DNA of 64,000 bases, taken from the NCBI RefSeq assembly GCF_041956535.1, contig NW_027192191.1:1003443-1067442 (forward strand), in the 5' to 3' direction. Source of the DNA: Calcarisporiella thermophila CBS 279.70 (lineage: Eukaryota; Calcarisporiellomycota). A model generated the notes under the pieces. That model did no database searches, was not told the origin of the DNA, and was given only the letters and a program-made list of their open reading frames with translations. How positions within the stretch are numbered: the first letter of the stretch is position 1; every line of letters starts with the position of its first letter. Shown one piece after another: positions 47,936 through 59,331 of this stretch. The position numbers were made by a program, and so were the translations under genes.

Positions 47936-48048
47936 TCAAATCGACGTTTTGCTGAGGCGTTCAGCGAGGTCATCGAATATCTCCTTGATATCTTCAGGTC
48001 TCTTGCCTTGTTTTGGTAGGGCTCCCTCCTTTTCTTCCTCCTCCTCCT

Positions 48049-48087
<39 letters not shown>

Positions 48088-50210
48088 CTACTACTACTAC
48101 TACTACTACTACTANNNNNNNNNNNNNNNNNNNNNNNNNNNNNNNNNNNNNNNNNNNNNNNNNNNNNNNNNNNNNNNNNNNNNNNNNNNNNNNNNNNNNN
48201 NNNNNNNNNNNNNNNNNNNNNNNNNNNNNNNNNNNNNNNNNNNNNNNNNNNNNNNNNNNNNNNNNNNNNNNNNNNNNNNNNNNNNNNNNNNNNNNNNNNN
48301 NNNNNNNNNNNNNNNNNNNNNNNNNNNNNNNNNNNNNNNNNNNNNNNNNNNNNNNNNNNNNNNNNNNNNNNNNNNNNNNNNNNNNNNNNNNNNNNNNNNN
48401 NNNNNNNNNNNNNNNNNNNNNNNNNNNNNNNNNNNNNNNNNNNNNNNNNNNNNNNNNNNNNNNNNNNNNNNNNNNNNNNNNNNNNNNNNNNNNNNNNNNN
48501 NNNNNNNNNNNNNNNNNNNNNNNNNNNNNNNNNNNNNNNNNNNNNNNNNNNNNNNNNNNNNNNNNNNNNNNNNNNNNNNNNNNNNNNNNNNNNNNNNNNN
48601 NNNNNNNNNNNNNNNNNNNNNNNNNNNNNNNNNNNNNNNNNNNNNNNNNNNNNNNNNNNNNNNNNNNNNNNNNNNNNNNNNNNNNNNNNNNNNNNNNNNN
48701 NNNNNNNNNNNNNNNNNNNNNNNNNNNNNNNNNNNNNNNNNNNNNNNNNNNNNNNNNNNNNNNNNNNNNNNNNNNNNNNNNNNNNNNNNNNNNNNNNNNN
48801 NNNNNNNNNNNNNNNNNNNNNNNNNNNNNNNNNNNNNNNNNNNNNNNNNNNNNNNNNNNNNNNNNNNNNNNNNNNNNNNNNNNNNNNNNNNNNNNCTCCC
48901 TCCTTTTCTTCCTCCTCCTCCTCCTCTTCCTTCTCCTCCTCCTCTTCTTCTTCCTCTTCATCTTCGTCCTAAAGTATAAATAACTCATTAATCACAAGAG
49001 TCAAACGGAAAGCTACGTATCAGACAATAAACAAACCTCTTCTTCCTCAATGTCCATATCATCAAGTTCATCGAGGGCATCGCCATGTCCATGTTTTTCA
49101 AGGGCTTCGATCACGGCAAGGATCGACTTGTGCTCCGGCTCAAAACAGTTCCCGTTCAATTCAAGCGATGTGAGCTCCACCAAATGCAGACGGATAGCCT
49201 CCGCAATGACCGCTACCGCATCAGCCTTGATCTCGTTATAGGAGAGATTCATGTGCGCGAGAGCTGCGTTCCTTCCTTTTGCGAGAGCCTGCGCAATGGC
49301 GAGACCACCGGGGGCAGAGAGTAGACAATCGCCGAGATTCAATTTTCGCAGGCGGGGCCAGCTTGGGAGTGCTTCCGCAATGGCTTGAGAACCGATTTCA
49401 GTGCAAGTATTGTCTTGGAAGTCGAGCACTTCAAGCTCTGTGCACTTGGCAAGTCCACGAGCCAAGTTACTGATACCCTCGGGGCGGATACCATTCTGCG
49501 GCATGACCACCTCAACTAGAGTGCCATGTGCGGCAAAAGCATCGGCCAGGAGCTGGCTTGATCCGTTCTCCAGACGGTTGCGGCCACAAACAATGGTGCG
49601 CAGAGATGACCGCCTTCCCTCAGACGCATTTTTTTCCGCGGCAGCAAGAAGAGCACGAGCAATCATGGTTCCACCGCCAACGCCGAGACCGTTGTTATTC
49701 AGCCGTAGTGTTTGAAGTGAGCGCTGGTTGGTGAGGAAATCGACGAGAGGCTCTGCTCCAGCGGGACCAAAGGCGTTATCGCTCAGATTGAGCTCGACGA
49801 GGTGCTCTTTGTCCACCAGTGCGTCACAGATAGCCTTGAGTGCTGGAGGAATCTCTTCACGGAGACGGCCAGTGAAAACATCAGACAAGTTCACCACCTG
49901 CGTTACTAAGAAGCAGTTAACATTAGCCAGGTTTGGCAGATCATTTAGTCCCGTGTAGAAAATCTAGTCGGGGAACAAAATGCTCTTTATTCCAAATCAT
50001 TATTGAAACGTGGCCCACCTTGATGTGCTTTTTGTGCTTAAGAGCGCCTGCAAGCGCCTCGGCAGCCTCGACTCCAATGGTATTTCCACTCAAGCGGATC
50101 TCCTCCACATCCTGCTGCATCAGCTGTTCAACGAATTCACGCACGTCCTCCGCAGTATTGAGCTTGAGGCCGCGTCCCTCAAGACTGAATACAGTGTCAG
50201 ATGAACCCAT
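47936..50210 (-). CDS. RNA1: Ran GTPase-activating protein (RanGAP/Rna1), interrupted by a sequence gap
   Basis: Exons 50019-50210 and 49037-49897 encode 351 residues. VFTGRLREEIPPALKAI is the Ran-contacting segment of the family, and the finger-like Arg lies within it. A series of leucine-rich repeats follows (VELNLSDNAFGPAGAEPLVD, LQTLRLNNNGLG, KLNLGDCLLS, HMNLSYNEI). The exon ends in acidic residues. The last exon starts at 48968 with an almost pure Glu/Asp stretch, enters the N run, and reappears at 48021-47936 as EGALPKQGKRPEDIKEIFDD to a TGA. If the two identical gap flanks are collapsed, the last exon is 159 nt and in frame, for 403 residues, close to S. pombe Rna1. Role: stimulates GTP hydrolysis by Ran in the cytoplasm and so sets the direction of nuclear transport. 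Confidence 0.9.
48056..48114 (+). repeat. CT and ACT microsatellite at the left edge of the gap
   Basis: (CT)n followed by (ACT/CTA)n runs into the N block. It differs from the right flank only after 34 identical bases, so it may be a frayed contig end. Confidence 0.7.
48115..48895. other. Assembly gap, 781 N
   Basis: An unbroken run of 781 N lies inside the last exon of RanGAP. Bases 48022-48055 before it are identical to 48896-48929 after it. Confidence 1.
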
Positions 50211-51488
50211 GATGTTAAAAAAACTAATAAAGAAAGAGTATTAAAAGAGTAAACACAAAGACACTGGTTATTTTCAGTTTTTAGATTTTTTTTTCCAACG
50301 TAACAGCATTTGATTCAGATCAGTGCTGAGCCACGAGTCAAGTTTCTAAATTGAAATATGAGCTAGGAGAGCATTGGGCTGGTGCTGTTATAACCAAAAC
50401 CATTATGCGAGACTACGAGTACGAGCATGTTGGAATTAATTATGCCCTGATCTTGGAGAAGCACAGGCAGTATGCGACGCTTGCAAACTGCTGAACCAGC
50501 AGATTACTCAATCAATTGCAGGTGGAAAACGAATTGGGAAATATTGTTTATCTGCATTCATGCCGACTCTTTGACAATACACATTCCAGTATCTCGGATC
50601 AAAGTGGTATGCAGCAAGAGCACAACTGCTATTAATGTGGTCGACTCTTCCGAATAAAAAGGAACAGTGTAGAAAGGGAGATCAATATAAGTCATAAGGG
50701 TCTTGACCCTAACTAATCATTGGGAAGGGAGCATCAATACAAGGACAAGCAATCAGTCTTCTCAGTAGCAGGGGAAGAAGTGGTCCGTGGCTCCTCAGCA
50801 CTCTGGATTCAGTAGGCTGAAAATTTGTCAGAGATCGTTTTATTTCGGATAAACGAGTGTTTCAATATGGGGAGACTGAAATACCCTTATGCTTTAAAGG
50901 AGACGAGTGAAAACTTTACCTTGAGGATATAGGAGCTTGTCCACATCAACATATATCTGATGCTTGTCAACATCCCAAATATTACACCCACCCAGCTCTT
51001 GCCGTTCCCTTTTGAAACACCTGGATTAAATTCTGCGACTGTGTTTATCCTGCACACAGTCTTAAAGATGCCAGGCACCAACTCTTCTCGAGGGAAAGGC
51101 AGAGCCTAGCAAGCACCCATGCTATGCAGCGCAAGTCTCCTCCGGCTGTGCGGGCGCTAGCCTATTATCGCTGGCCACATTTGCTGCGGATTGGTCCCAT
51201 AGGAGACGCCCCTGCGGCTGTGATTCCTTCCCGAGAGTAGCCAAATTCCGCTGACATACCAGTTTTAGGTCGGACCTTTTTTTAGCTTGCTACACAGATA
51301 ATTCAAGGGCTCCAAAAGGAATAACCATTAAAATAAAGAGAATAAATACAGCCTCTCATAAGCCAAAAGCATCCAAAGTTCAGTGATCTTTATTTTTATC
51401 TCCTGTTTCTGCTTTGACATCTTATTTATATTTTCCTTAATCTGACATTCCTTATATCCCATTCCCGCTCAAATTCAAAGAACTCAAC
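50211..51488. other. Intergenic region between RanGAP and the GT31-GT34 gene
   Basis: This 1.28-kb stretch should contain both divergent promoters. Composition is mixed and open frames are short and featureless. A pyrimidine-rich tract precedes the ATG at 51489. No RNA gene was recognised. Confidence 0.5.
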
Positions 51489-53410
51489 ATGCCATCTCAA
51501 CGAGATGCTCCTAGGACACGGCGGTCGAATGAATTCGATTCACCCGTAAAGCTGCGCTCTCTGGAAGAACAGCAAACCCACCTCCCTGTCCCGTCACAGC
51601 GCAACACCCTCTTCCGTGGAACTCGCCGTGTATATCTTGGACTTGCTTTCATTGCGATTACCCTCCTCATCCTTTTGAATATCCCTAATCATAAGGGGAT
51701 GATGCGATCCTCCCTTAATGAACAGCAACCTGACAGCAATCTGCAAGATTTTCACAATCATGGAAGCATAGATGAGACGGCCGATCGCGGGCTTTTCGAA
51801 TCAGAGGGCCATCACACCCTCTTCGTCCTCGTTAACAGCACTATGAGTGAAATCTCGCGGCGTATGCTGATTCGAAAGCATCTGTTTGATAACTATGATA
51901 ACCTGGTTCCTTGCCGACGATACAATACCGAGGTACATTACAAGTTTTTGGTAAGAAAGGAGCAGAAAATCACTCCTGAATTGCGTCGTCAATACGTGGC
52001 AGAAAAAATTGAATACGATGATATTGTTGAGCTGCCAGGGAGCCGCCAACAAGACTTCTTAGAATGGGTAATGATCCATCTCTGCGAGATATTTGTCATC
52101 CTATTTAAACATTTTGTTTTTTTTTCCAAGGCTCGTTCGCTGACCACCGAATCCGACAATACATTCAACTTCGATTATCTGCTCATCATGGATGAACACG
52201 CCGTGGTTCGCGTGGACCGTGTCCTAGATGAACTAAAAAAGAAAATCATTGGTGGTGGCAACTTCAAGAGCACATCCATCGATCTGCACAACCCTAAGCT
52301 CCTCGTATGGGGCGGATTTGATAATAAGGGGAATGATGATAAGTTTGTGGTTATGGGTATGGATGCAATTTCCATGCTGCTCGACTCGAAGGACACCATT
52401 GGCAACCAAGGTCCAAATATTATCACATCAGCTTACAACCATTTTGCAGAGAATCCCGACGGATCCCCTTTCCTGTTCGTCGAGGATGACCAGCGTATCA
52501 TACCGTGGACAAATCAGATCGGGGCAGTGCAGGGAGATGAGATTGCGGTTTTCAACGCCTTTATTGATGACGAGTTCCATGCTTTGATGGGCAAAATGAA
52601 CATCCACCCGGTCAACGTATGCAGTCGTGTCCCTGCACAAGACGCCAATTCTCCCAAGAAGCCCAACATTGTTGTGTTGACCTCTTCGTTTGTGTACCCG
52701 GATAATTGCATGCTGACGGCTGCCGACATCGCGGCAGACAATAAGCGCAAATACGCTAAGAAGCATGGCTATGCGTTCGTTGCCCGCTCGAAAGAATTTG
52801 CTGAGCAAATCTTCCTCAAGCGGAAAACGGTATGGGGCAAAGTGGATGCAGTCGAGAAAGTCCTTGTAAATTATGATTGGATGCTGTGGCTAGATATGGA
52901 TGCGGTTATCTTCAACCCTACGGTGACGGTGGAGGGTTTGTTGGAGAAATTCAAGGACATGACCGACAACCTAGACAATAAGCACCTGATTGTGGCCAAA
53001 CCGCGGGGCGATTCCATGATAAACGCCGGGGTCTTCTTGATCCGCAACTCAGAATGGAGTAGGAAGTACTTGCGCGCTGTTCAGGAGCAAACCACCGACT
53101 ATTTCGGCAAATTCTATGAGCAGCATGCCATGTGGGTTGTGATGCAGCAGGATGAGTGGAAAGAAGGGGTACATAGACCACGATTGAATGGTTTGATGAC
53201 GGCATGCTGATGTATCATTTTCTCTTCATTTAGGCGCTCTTACTGGACGGTGACGACCACACCTTCAACACTTTCCCAAACCGCTACAAACCTGGAGACT
53301 TTGTTGTGCACTATGCGCCCGATGCTTGCCCCGCAAAACAGGTCATCGATGGAGTCCAGATGGCGGATAGGCTGGAGGAAGAGGGGGAGTTAGCTAACAG
53401 TACCTCCTAA
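51489..53410 (+). CDS. Type II Golgi-type membrane protein with GT31-like and GT34 (GMA12/MNN10) domains, 597 aa
   Basis: Three exons (51489-52067, 52131-53168, 53234-53410) give 597 residues. A signal anchor (YLGLAFIAITLLILLNI) lies at about residues 49-65. Residues of about 107-330 resemble a GT31 galactosyltransferase: LFVLVNSTMSEISRRMLIRK, then EKIEYDDIVELPG, then FDYLLIMDEHAVVRVDRVL where the usual DDD motif reads DEH. Residues of about 371-580 are a GT34 domain with VVLTSSFVYPDNCM, the DxD site LDMD (Asp448, Asp450), GDSMINAGVFLIRNSEW and GDFVVHYAPDACPAK. Fungal GT34 enzymes are alpha-1,2-galactosyl- or alpha-1,6-mannosyltransferases acting on cell-wall or secretory glycans. The GT34 half keeps its key residues; the GT31-like half may be inactive. 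Intron 1 (63 nt, stop-free) could be retained in frame. Confidence 0.85.
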
Positions 53411-53846
53411 AAAATAACAAAGGTTAACCACGGACTCTTTTGCTCTTGATTTTTTTTTCTCTACCCTCCTATATCATTTTCTCATTTGCTCCAGAGCATA
53501 TTCAGATGCATATGCTCGCGAAATTATTATATTCATTATAATCTATTTATCGAACGACTTCCATCTTTTAAAATCTATTATATCTATATACATTTTATTC
53601 CTTTATTTTATGTTTTCCTTTATTGCTTCGGTATAGAATAACAGTTGGGATGATAACAGAGTGAATAGCAGGAGAGGCGATAAATACATATATCTGTTAT
53701 TGCTTTTCCCGTTAAAAAATGACTTACAAAAAAAAAGTTGGCGATAGGTCAACACTCTTGTATCTATCATTAAAGGAGCTATGATAATGTTTCTACGTGA
53801 CTTAACGGATAAATAATATAAGTGCGTTTAATCCCAGCACGAGTCT
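53411..53846. other. Convergent 3' region between the GT31-GT34 and phytochelatin synthase genes
   Basis: This 436-bp AT-rich stretch holds the 3' UTRs of two convergent genes. No gene or other structure is seen. Confidence 0.5.
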
Positions 53847-55591
53847 TTAAACCGCAACCCCACGGGCGCAACTGCACTGATTTTGCTTACACTCGCTCTC
53901 ACAGCACTCCGCCAATGCTCGCATCTGTCGCTGCAAGAATTCGACCTCGCTCTTCACGATGAGTGGCACACTGCGACAGCTGCAGTCATCACACCCTGCT
54001 GTGGCCGCGGTCACCGGGGGATCTGGGCTCGCTCCTCCTTCGAGCTCACCCAAGTGCATCACACGGCTAACCTGTCGAAGCAACAAGTCCGGTACGATGC
54101 CAGGGGGCAATAACTTATGCAGAGGAAGGGAGTAGAAGAAGAGGGTCAAGAACGCCAACTTCTCCCGACTCGCTGCGCTCGACTCCTCGGCAGACTTCTT
54201 GAGAAGCTCGAAGAGAGGGGTTCGTTCGGTGGCGCTCAAAAGCGTCTCCAATTTATCGCGGTACTCCATCTCGTCCTTCTGAGCCATTGTCGCATCCAAT
54301 TGAGATTCTGAATCTTTGATGTTGGAGGGATCGGGTATATCAAAGCGGCGTGATTCAACAATAGTCTCGAACTCAGGAGGAAGGAAGGAAACCAACAAGC
54401 GCACGACATCGAGTGCATTGGAAGGCTTGGCTGTGCCAAGCAAAGTCGGAAATGCTTCGAAGAGCTGGCTAGAAAGGCGGTTCCAAGAGTTTTTATTCAG
54501 AGCGAGATGCACCAAACCTTTGTCAGATTGCTGCTTGCATAGGATTGAGAAGCCTCTGCAAAAATGCATCTTTAGCTCGTTAATAATAAATTGAAAAAAG
54601 AGGGCAGCCCAGCTTACCTAGGAAGGCCTGTTTCGGAATCGCAAGGGAATAATGACTCCCAGAGTAAATCAAAATCGACCCAGTAAGAGCCATACTGGAC
54701 AAGAGATTGAGTTAGTATTGTACAATAATTGATTCCATAAAAATGGGGGCATACCTTGAATCTCGCAGTGTCAAGAATTAGCACCATCTTTTCACTCTCG
54801 CAAAACCCGGCAACTGGCTATGAAGATATCCATAAGTTACAGAGAAGTTCAAACACGTAGCTTTTGGAAATATTCTATTACCGAAAAATGGCCATCCCCT
54901 GTCTGACCCAACGTCTTACGACTGTAGGATACGACCATGCACGAATTGGAGCTTCTCATGATCTGCTTGATTTCCGATAAAAACATCTCTTTCGTTCTAA
55001 AAAAAAGGAGGATAAGAAAGAGAGCGCTATAATAACTAATGAGAAGCGACATAATACAGACGTTTGATCTGCACGGTATGTACGTTCTGATAGACCATTA
55101 CAGCGCGCTAAACAGCCGAATTCTGGAAGGGTAACGCCTTTCAGCCGAACATGCTATATGCAACAAAGACGTCAGCATATTTTGAAGCTGAATTAGAAAC
55201 TGTCGAAAAATTCCTATGAACTCACCTCCAAGGGTCTACAACAATCGAGGAGTTCATCATGATACCAACGCCAGACACCTTTCCATTTTGCTTTTGGGTC
55301 GATTTCTAGCGCATTTAGCACCGTAGTAAGCGAAGAGAGAGCACAGAATGCTGGATCGCTCTGGGTGGTATACTGCTGTGCCAGTAAAAAGTAATTCTCC
55401 AAGTAGCCTTCCTGTAGTGCTTTCTTGAAGAGGGATTTGCCTTCTGGCGAGGAAAACGAGACAAGGTGGTCTGGAAGTTGCCGCTTATAAAAGGAGGCGA
55501 GAGGAGGAGTGATCATGTTGGAGGGTATAGGAATGCGAGGACGGGTAGTTGCAAGGAGTATCGGTGAGAATAGACGAGGAAAACGATTCAT
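53847..55591 (-). CDS. Phytochelatin synthase (glutathione gamma-glutamylcysteinyltransferase), 473 aa
   Basis: Six exons (55226-55591, 55062-55153, 54882-54996, 54755-54817, 54618-54694, 53847-54555) give 473 residues. The catalytic triad is Cys83 (DPAFCALSSL), His189 (QTGDGHFSPVAGF) and Asp207 (LILDTARFKY). The Cys-His and His-Asp spacings, 106 and 18, equal those I recall for Arabidopsis PCS1 (Cys56, His162, Asp180). WKGVWRWYHDELLDCC, GCLARCNG and WVDFDLLWESLFPCD are also conserved. The enzyme joins gamma-Glu-Cys units from glutathione to make metal-binding phytochelatins, activated by Cd2+, Zn2+ and similar ions. The C-terminal domain ends in Cys clusters (CDDCSC, CCESECKQNQCSC). Residues 1-26 are an Arg-rich extension; translation from Met27 would give the plant-like start. 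The extension could be a mitochondrial presequence. Intron 2 uses donor GTCTGT. Confidence 0.93.
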
Positions 55592-55889
55592 CAAAAGAAA
55601 AGAAATAAAGAAGGTGGAGATGGAGCACGATCTATCCAGAAAGAGAATACCGTATGATATGATCGAGAGGTGCCGAGAGCTCTAAATAGTCAAAAGTTTG
55701 TTGTTCATATGTAATAATTAACTCTGAGATGTATTTAAAAGCATTCAGAAGGTCTGAAAGAGCAAATCCCACCGAGCCAATGAAGGGCTCCCACACTCAA
55801 AGCTCCTTTTTTCTTGCAAACGCGGAGACCTTGCTAAAGTGTATTGAAGCTTTTCTAATCATTCCCTACTAAAGTCTCAGGAAATAATA
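55592..55889. promoter_or_regulatory. 298-bp divergent promoter region of phytochelatin synthase and p24
   Basis: Two start codons face outward across this short stretch, so the genes share a regulatory region. No metal-response-type element was recognised by eye. Confidence 0.4.
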
Positions 55890-56623
55890 ATGTCAAGAAT
55901 CAAATCGCCATCAATTCTTGGCTTATTCGCCTTTATGCTCGCGCTGTGCGCATGCGTCTCTGCATACACTATGGTCATCGATCCCAGCAGCACAGAATGC
56001 TTTTACGAGAATTTATCGAAAGATGATCACCTAATGATTACCTTTCAAGTCGGGGAGGGCGGACATTTGGATATAGATTTCTGGGTAGGTTTGGGTTTTC
56101 TTCGCGCCTTGGAAGGATTCTATAGGCCATGTGGATGCTGATGCTGCCTATATTGCTGAAAACAAAAGCTAATCTTCGAATAATATAATTGTCTCCTAAT
56201 TTCCTGTAGATTACGGATCCCTCTGACCGCTTTGTACAACAGCGTGTACGCGAATCTACAGGCACCTACTCTATTATTGCAGAGCGCTCTGGACGGTACA
56301 CTTACTGCTTTAGCAATGACATGTCCACCGTGAGCGAGAAGACTGTGACCTTCTATGTGCATGGTTTTCAGAAGTCAGATGCAGATGCAGAGCACCTCGA
56401 CCCCCTCGATCGCGAAATTCGTGAGCTGCGGGACAGCTTGTCTGCGATTAAGGATGAGCAGGAGTACATGGTTTTGAGAGAGAAGAGACATTACCAGACT
56501 TGCGATTCCACTAATTCTCGTGTGCTATGGTGGAGCATGTTCCAGACTGGAGTGCTCGCCGCAGTCTGCTTCTGGCAGGTGTACTATTTGAAGCGATTCT
56601 TTGAGGTAAAACGCATGGTGTAG
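55890..56623 (+). CDS. p24 family (emp24/gp25L) cargo receptor, 202 aa
   Basis: Two exons (55890-56084, 56210-56623) give 202 residues. A signal peptide (IKSPSILGLFAFMLALCACV) is followed by a GOLD domain with ECFYENL, LDIDFWITDPSDRFV and YSIIAERSGRYTYCFSN, the two Cys forming the expected disulphide pair. A heptad coiled coil (LDPLDREIRELRDSL) and a single membrane span (FQTGVLAAVCFWQVYYL) come next. The cytosolic tail KRFFEVKRMV contains the FF motif read by COPII. p24 proteins shuttle between ER and Golgi and help sort GPI-anchored and other cargo. The stop is 162 bp from the convergent cactin stop. Confidence 0.94.
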
Positions 56624-56785
56624 GAATATCACTGGGCAAAAATTCATGGCCGCTCTTTGGTTTGGATAATATGGCTAGTTTGGATGAAGATATATTATAT
56701 TTTTATAATGTTGTCACGAAAAACAAAATAAAAAAAAATATCATAAATTAATGCGAGAGTACGTGCAAAAAAAAAACACCAGACA

Positions 56786-59140
56786 TCATTTCCTGTAAAA
56801 TTGTCTCTTGAATCGGAACCACAGTTGCAGAACGCCCCGGTCAAAGCTGGACCGGAATCCCTTCTTGTGAGAATATTCCCATTCGCGCTTGATAATACGG
56901 AACGCCACATCCTCGTAGGGAGGGCCCGCGATGAAACGCAGGATGACGGTCTCATCGCTCGTCGGGTCTTTCTCGATCCGATAGGTCGGCGCTTTGCTTT
57001 TGTCGATGAGATCAGGGTAAAATATATTGAACCTAACGAGCAAAGGGGGTGAATACTCGTAAAGAAATTCCATGATTTCGTCCTATGAGCTTACTTGTAT
57101 CCTTGCACTGTCTTCGGGGGTGGGTTAGATTCGGAATCATAATGGGTCTGGTTGTACTTGTTCCACTCGTATCCGGTATGCACACGGTTGAAATAGCGTG
57201 GTTTGCGCGGTCGATATTTATCCTGCCACATGTAAGTCTGGTTCTGAATGGCTGCCTCGACGTTGAAGAACTCCTCGTCCTCCTCAAAGTCTTGTGCAGC
57301 TTCTCTGGCATACATGATTTGATCATACTAAAATAAAAGAAAAAGTAGAAGTAATAAAAAAAACCAGAAATAGTGAGCTTTGGGGTGTTCTTAATATCTA
57401 TAAGGATAAACCTACGGAGATCTCGGGCTCTTCAGTAGCCCCTTCGGGCTGGTCTAGTTTCTTCTTGATTGCTTTCTGCTTAAGTGCATAATATTGGTTC
57501 TGCAAGATTTCCCGCCGCTTCTCCCTCTGTAGATGGAAAGCGAGGTTAGAAAAGTTCAATTTGTTGATGAGGAATGAATTATATTTACCAATTGTTTCAT
57601 ATCTTCTTCGGGAGTTATTACAGGTAGTTCTCTATCATCCCGAGGCAAGCGCTCCATTGGCTCAGGACTCATTGAACGATCGTATTCTTCAATTTGAATC
57701 TCTTCCAAATTCTGCTTGCTTGACGCATCTTCTTCGGCACCATTATCTGCTTGCGCGTGCTGTGGCTCTTCATCCAAGATGGCCATGGTAAGCTCCTCCT
57801 GAACTTTCAAGGCTTCTTCGCGCTGCCGTGTCCTTAGTTGGTCAAGGCGTTTGGCAAGCAAATCCTCGTGCAACGCCTTTAATTTAGCCTGGACGTAATG
57901 CGCATAGAGTGAATTCATTTGATTATACCAAAAAAAAGTTTTAAGATGAGCTTACCCTTGCTTTCCAAACCGTGAGCGACTTTAGCAAATGCTCCCAAAA
58001 CTCAATGTCGACCGGCTCGTCTCCCATGAGTTTGCGCTGGATCTGGCCTTGCATCACCGTGAGCTCCTCGAATGATTTACCCCGCAGCAACCCCTCAATG
58101 TCTTCGTTTACAGGTTCAGCAATGCCACCCTCGGCAATCCGCCGTGCATCGGCCTTCATTTTTCCAAGTTTGTCGTCTGCCACCACAATTAAAGCACGCC
58201 AGAATTCCAGAGACTCCGGGCTTTTCTCCAGGTCGAGATACATCAGTATATCTTGGTGCAATTCCTCCACCTCCTCTACACTCAAACCGTCAAAAATGGT
58301 GTAAGGCTCCTCCAAATCCACCTCCAAGTCTGGGTCTTCCACAGCATCCGCCTCGTAGGCTAGGCGGATGTTCATCGCGAGAATGTCGATGGGTTTGGCA
58401 CGATTTTCACGAATGCGTATCTCTGCGCGCCTCTTGGCCTGTTCTAGGTGGAAGTCCCCCTCTCGGGCATGCCAGTCACCCATCGACGCTAATTCCGCCT
58501 CCATTTGCTTGCGACGTCTCTCCTCTTCGGCCGCAATGCGCTCTTGTTCTCGCTCAGCACGACGCCTGTTCAATTTGTCCAATTCGGATATTGCCTCCTC
58601 TTTCCGCAGTTTTTCCCGGCGCGCGGCCTCCTCCGGTGTTATCCCCAACTTTGCATCCCGTTGCTTCTTCTTCACCCACACGAATTTTTGGCCCAGATTC
58701 TCGTCATTAAACGGATTGTCTTTGTCAGTATAGCCAAATGCATTACTCAATCGCTGGCGCTCAAGCTCCTCTTCCTCCTCTCGTCGCTCTTTTTCTTTGT
58801 CACGCTCTCGGCGTTCTTTTTTCTTCTTTTTGCTCTTGCGCTTTTTATACTCGTCTTCAGAATCTGATGGTGAGCGCTCTTTGCGGTGATCTCGGTGCTT
58901 TCGTCGACGACGATGCCGATCTTCTTCAGAGGATGGTGTAGGTGATCTAGTTCGTCGTCTAACGTGCCGATCCTCTTGGCGGTGGTGGGAAGAGCCGCTG
59001 CGATTATCCTCGTGGCGGTCGTGACGTTTTGAATTTCTGGAATGGGTAGGAGAGCGGGAGCGAGAACGAGAATGTCGGCGTTTAGATCGACGATCTTCAG
59101 ATCGATACGAAGGCGATCGCGATCTCGAACGATGGGGCAT
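56786..59140 (-). CDS. Cactin homologue, spliceosome-associated protein, 691 aa
   Basis: Five exons (57956-59140, 57589-57888, 57416-57526, 57095-57327, 56786-57032) give 691 residues. The N-terminus is an Arg/Ser-rich and Lys-rich domain (HRSRSRSPSYRSEDRR), usual for splicing factors. The cactin mid domain has FGYTDKDNPFNDENLGQKFV and DLDVEEPY-like sequence (DLEVDLEEPYTIF). The C-terminal cactin domain ends the protein: WQDKYRPRKPRYFNRVHTGY, FNIFYPDLIDK and LQLWFRFKRQFYRK. Cactin is a nuclear protein of the C-complex spliceosome, needed for faithful splicing in S. pombe (Cay1) and animals. It fits a genome with many introns. It is divergent with AIP1 across 191 bp. Confidence 0.95.
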
Positions 59141-59331
59141 TAGCAGAGAAAGTTTTCTACAATATGAGAATGCTAAGAAAATGCAGCAAATTCAATGTCA
59201 AGTATTTGTGGCTTGAAATTTTCTAGAAGTGAGAGGGGAATTTTTATAGGTCGAGTGTTGACCCCGCCTTCTCTTATTTCTTCGTAGCATTCCTTCTTGT
59301 TGAATAACAGTAAAAAAAAAAGACGCGTCCA

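Noticed and set aside
47949-48988. Long open frames across the gap on both strands
   Set aside because: They consist mostly of N. Only the minus-strand frame continuous with RanGAP is supported.
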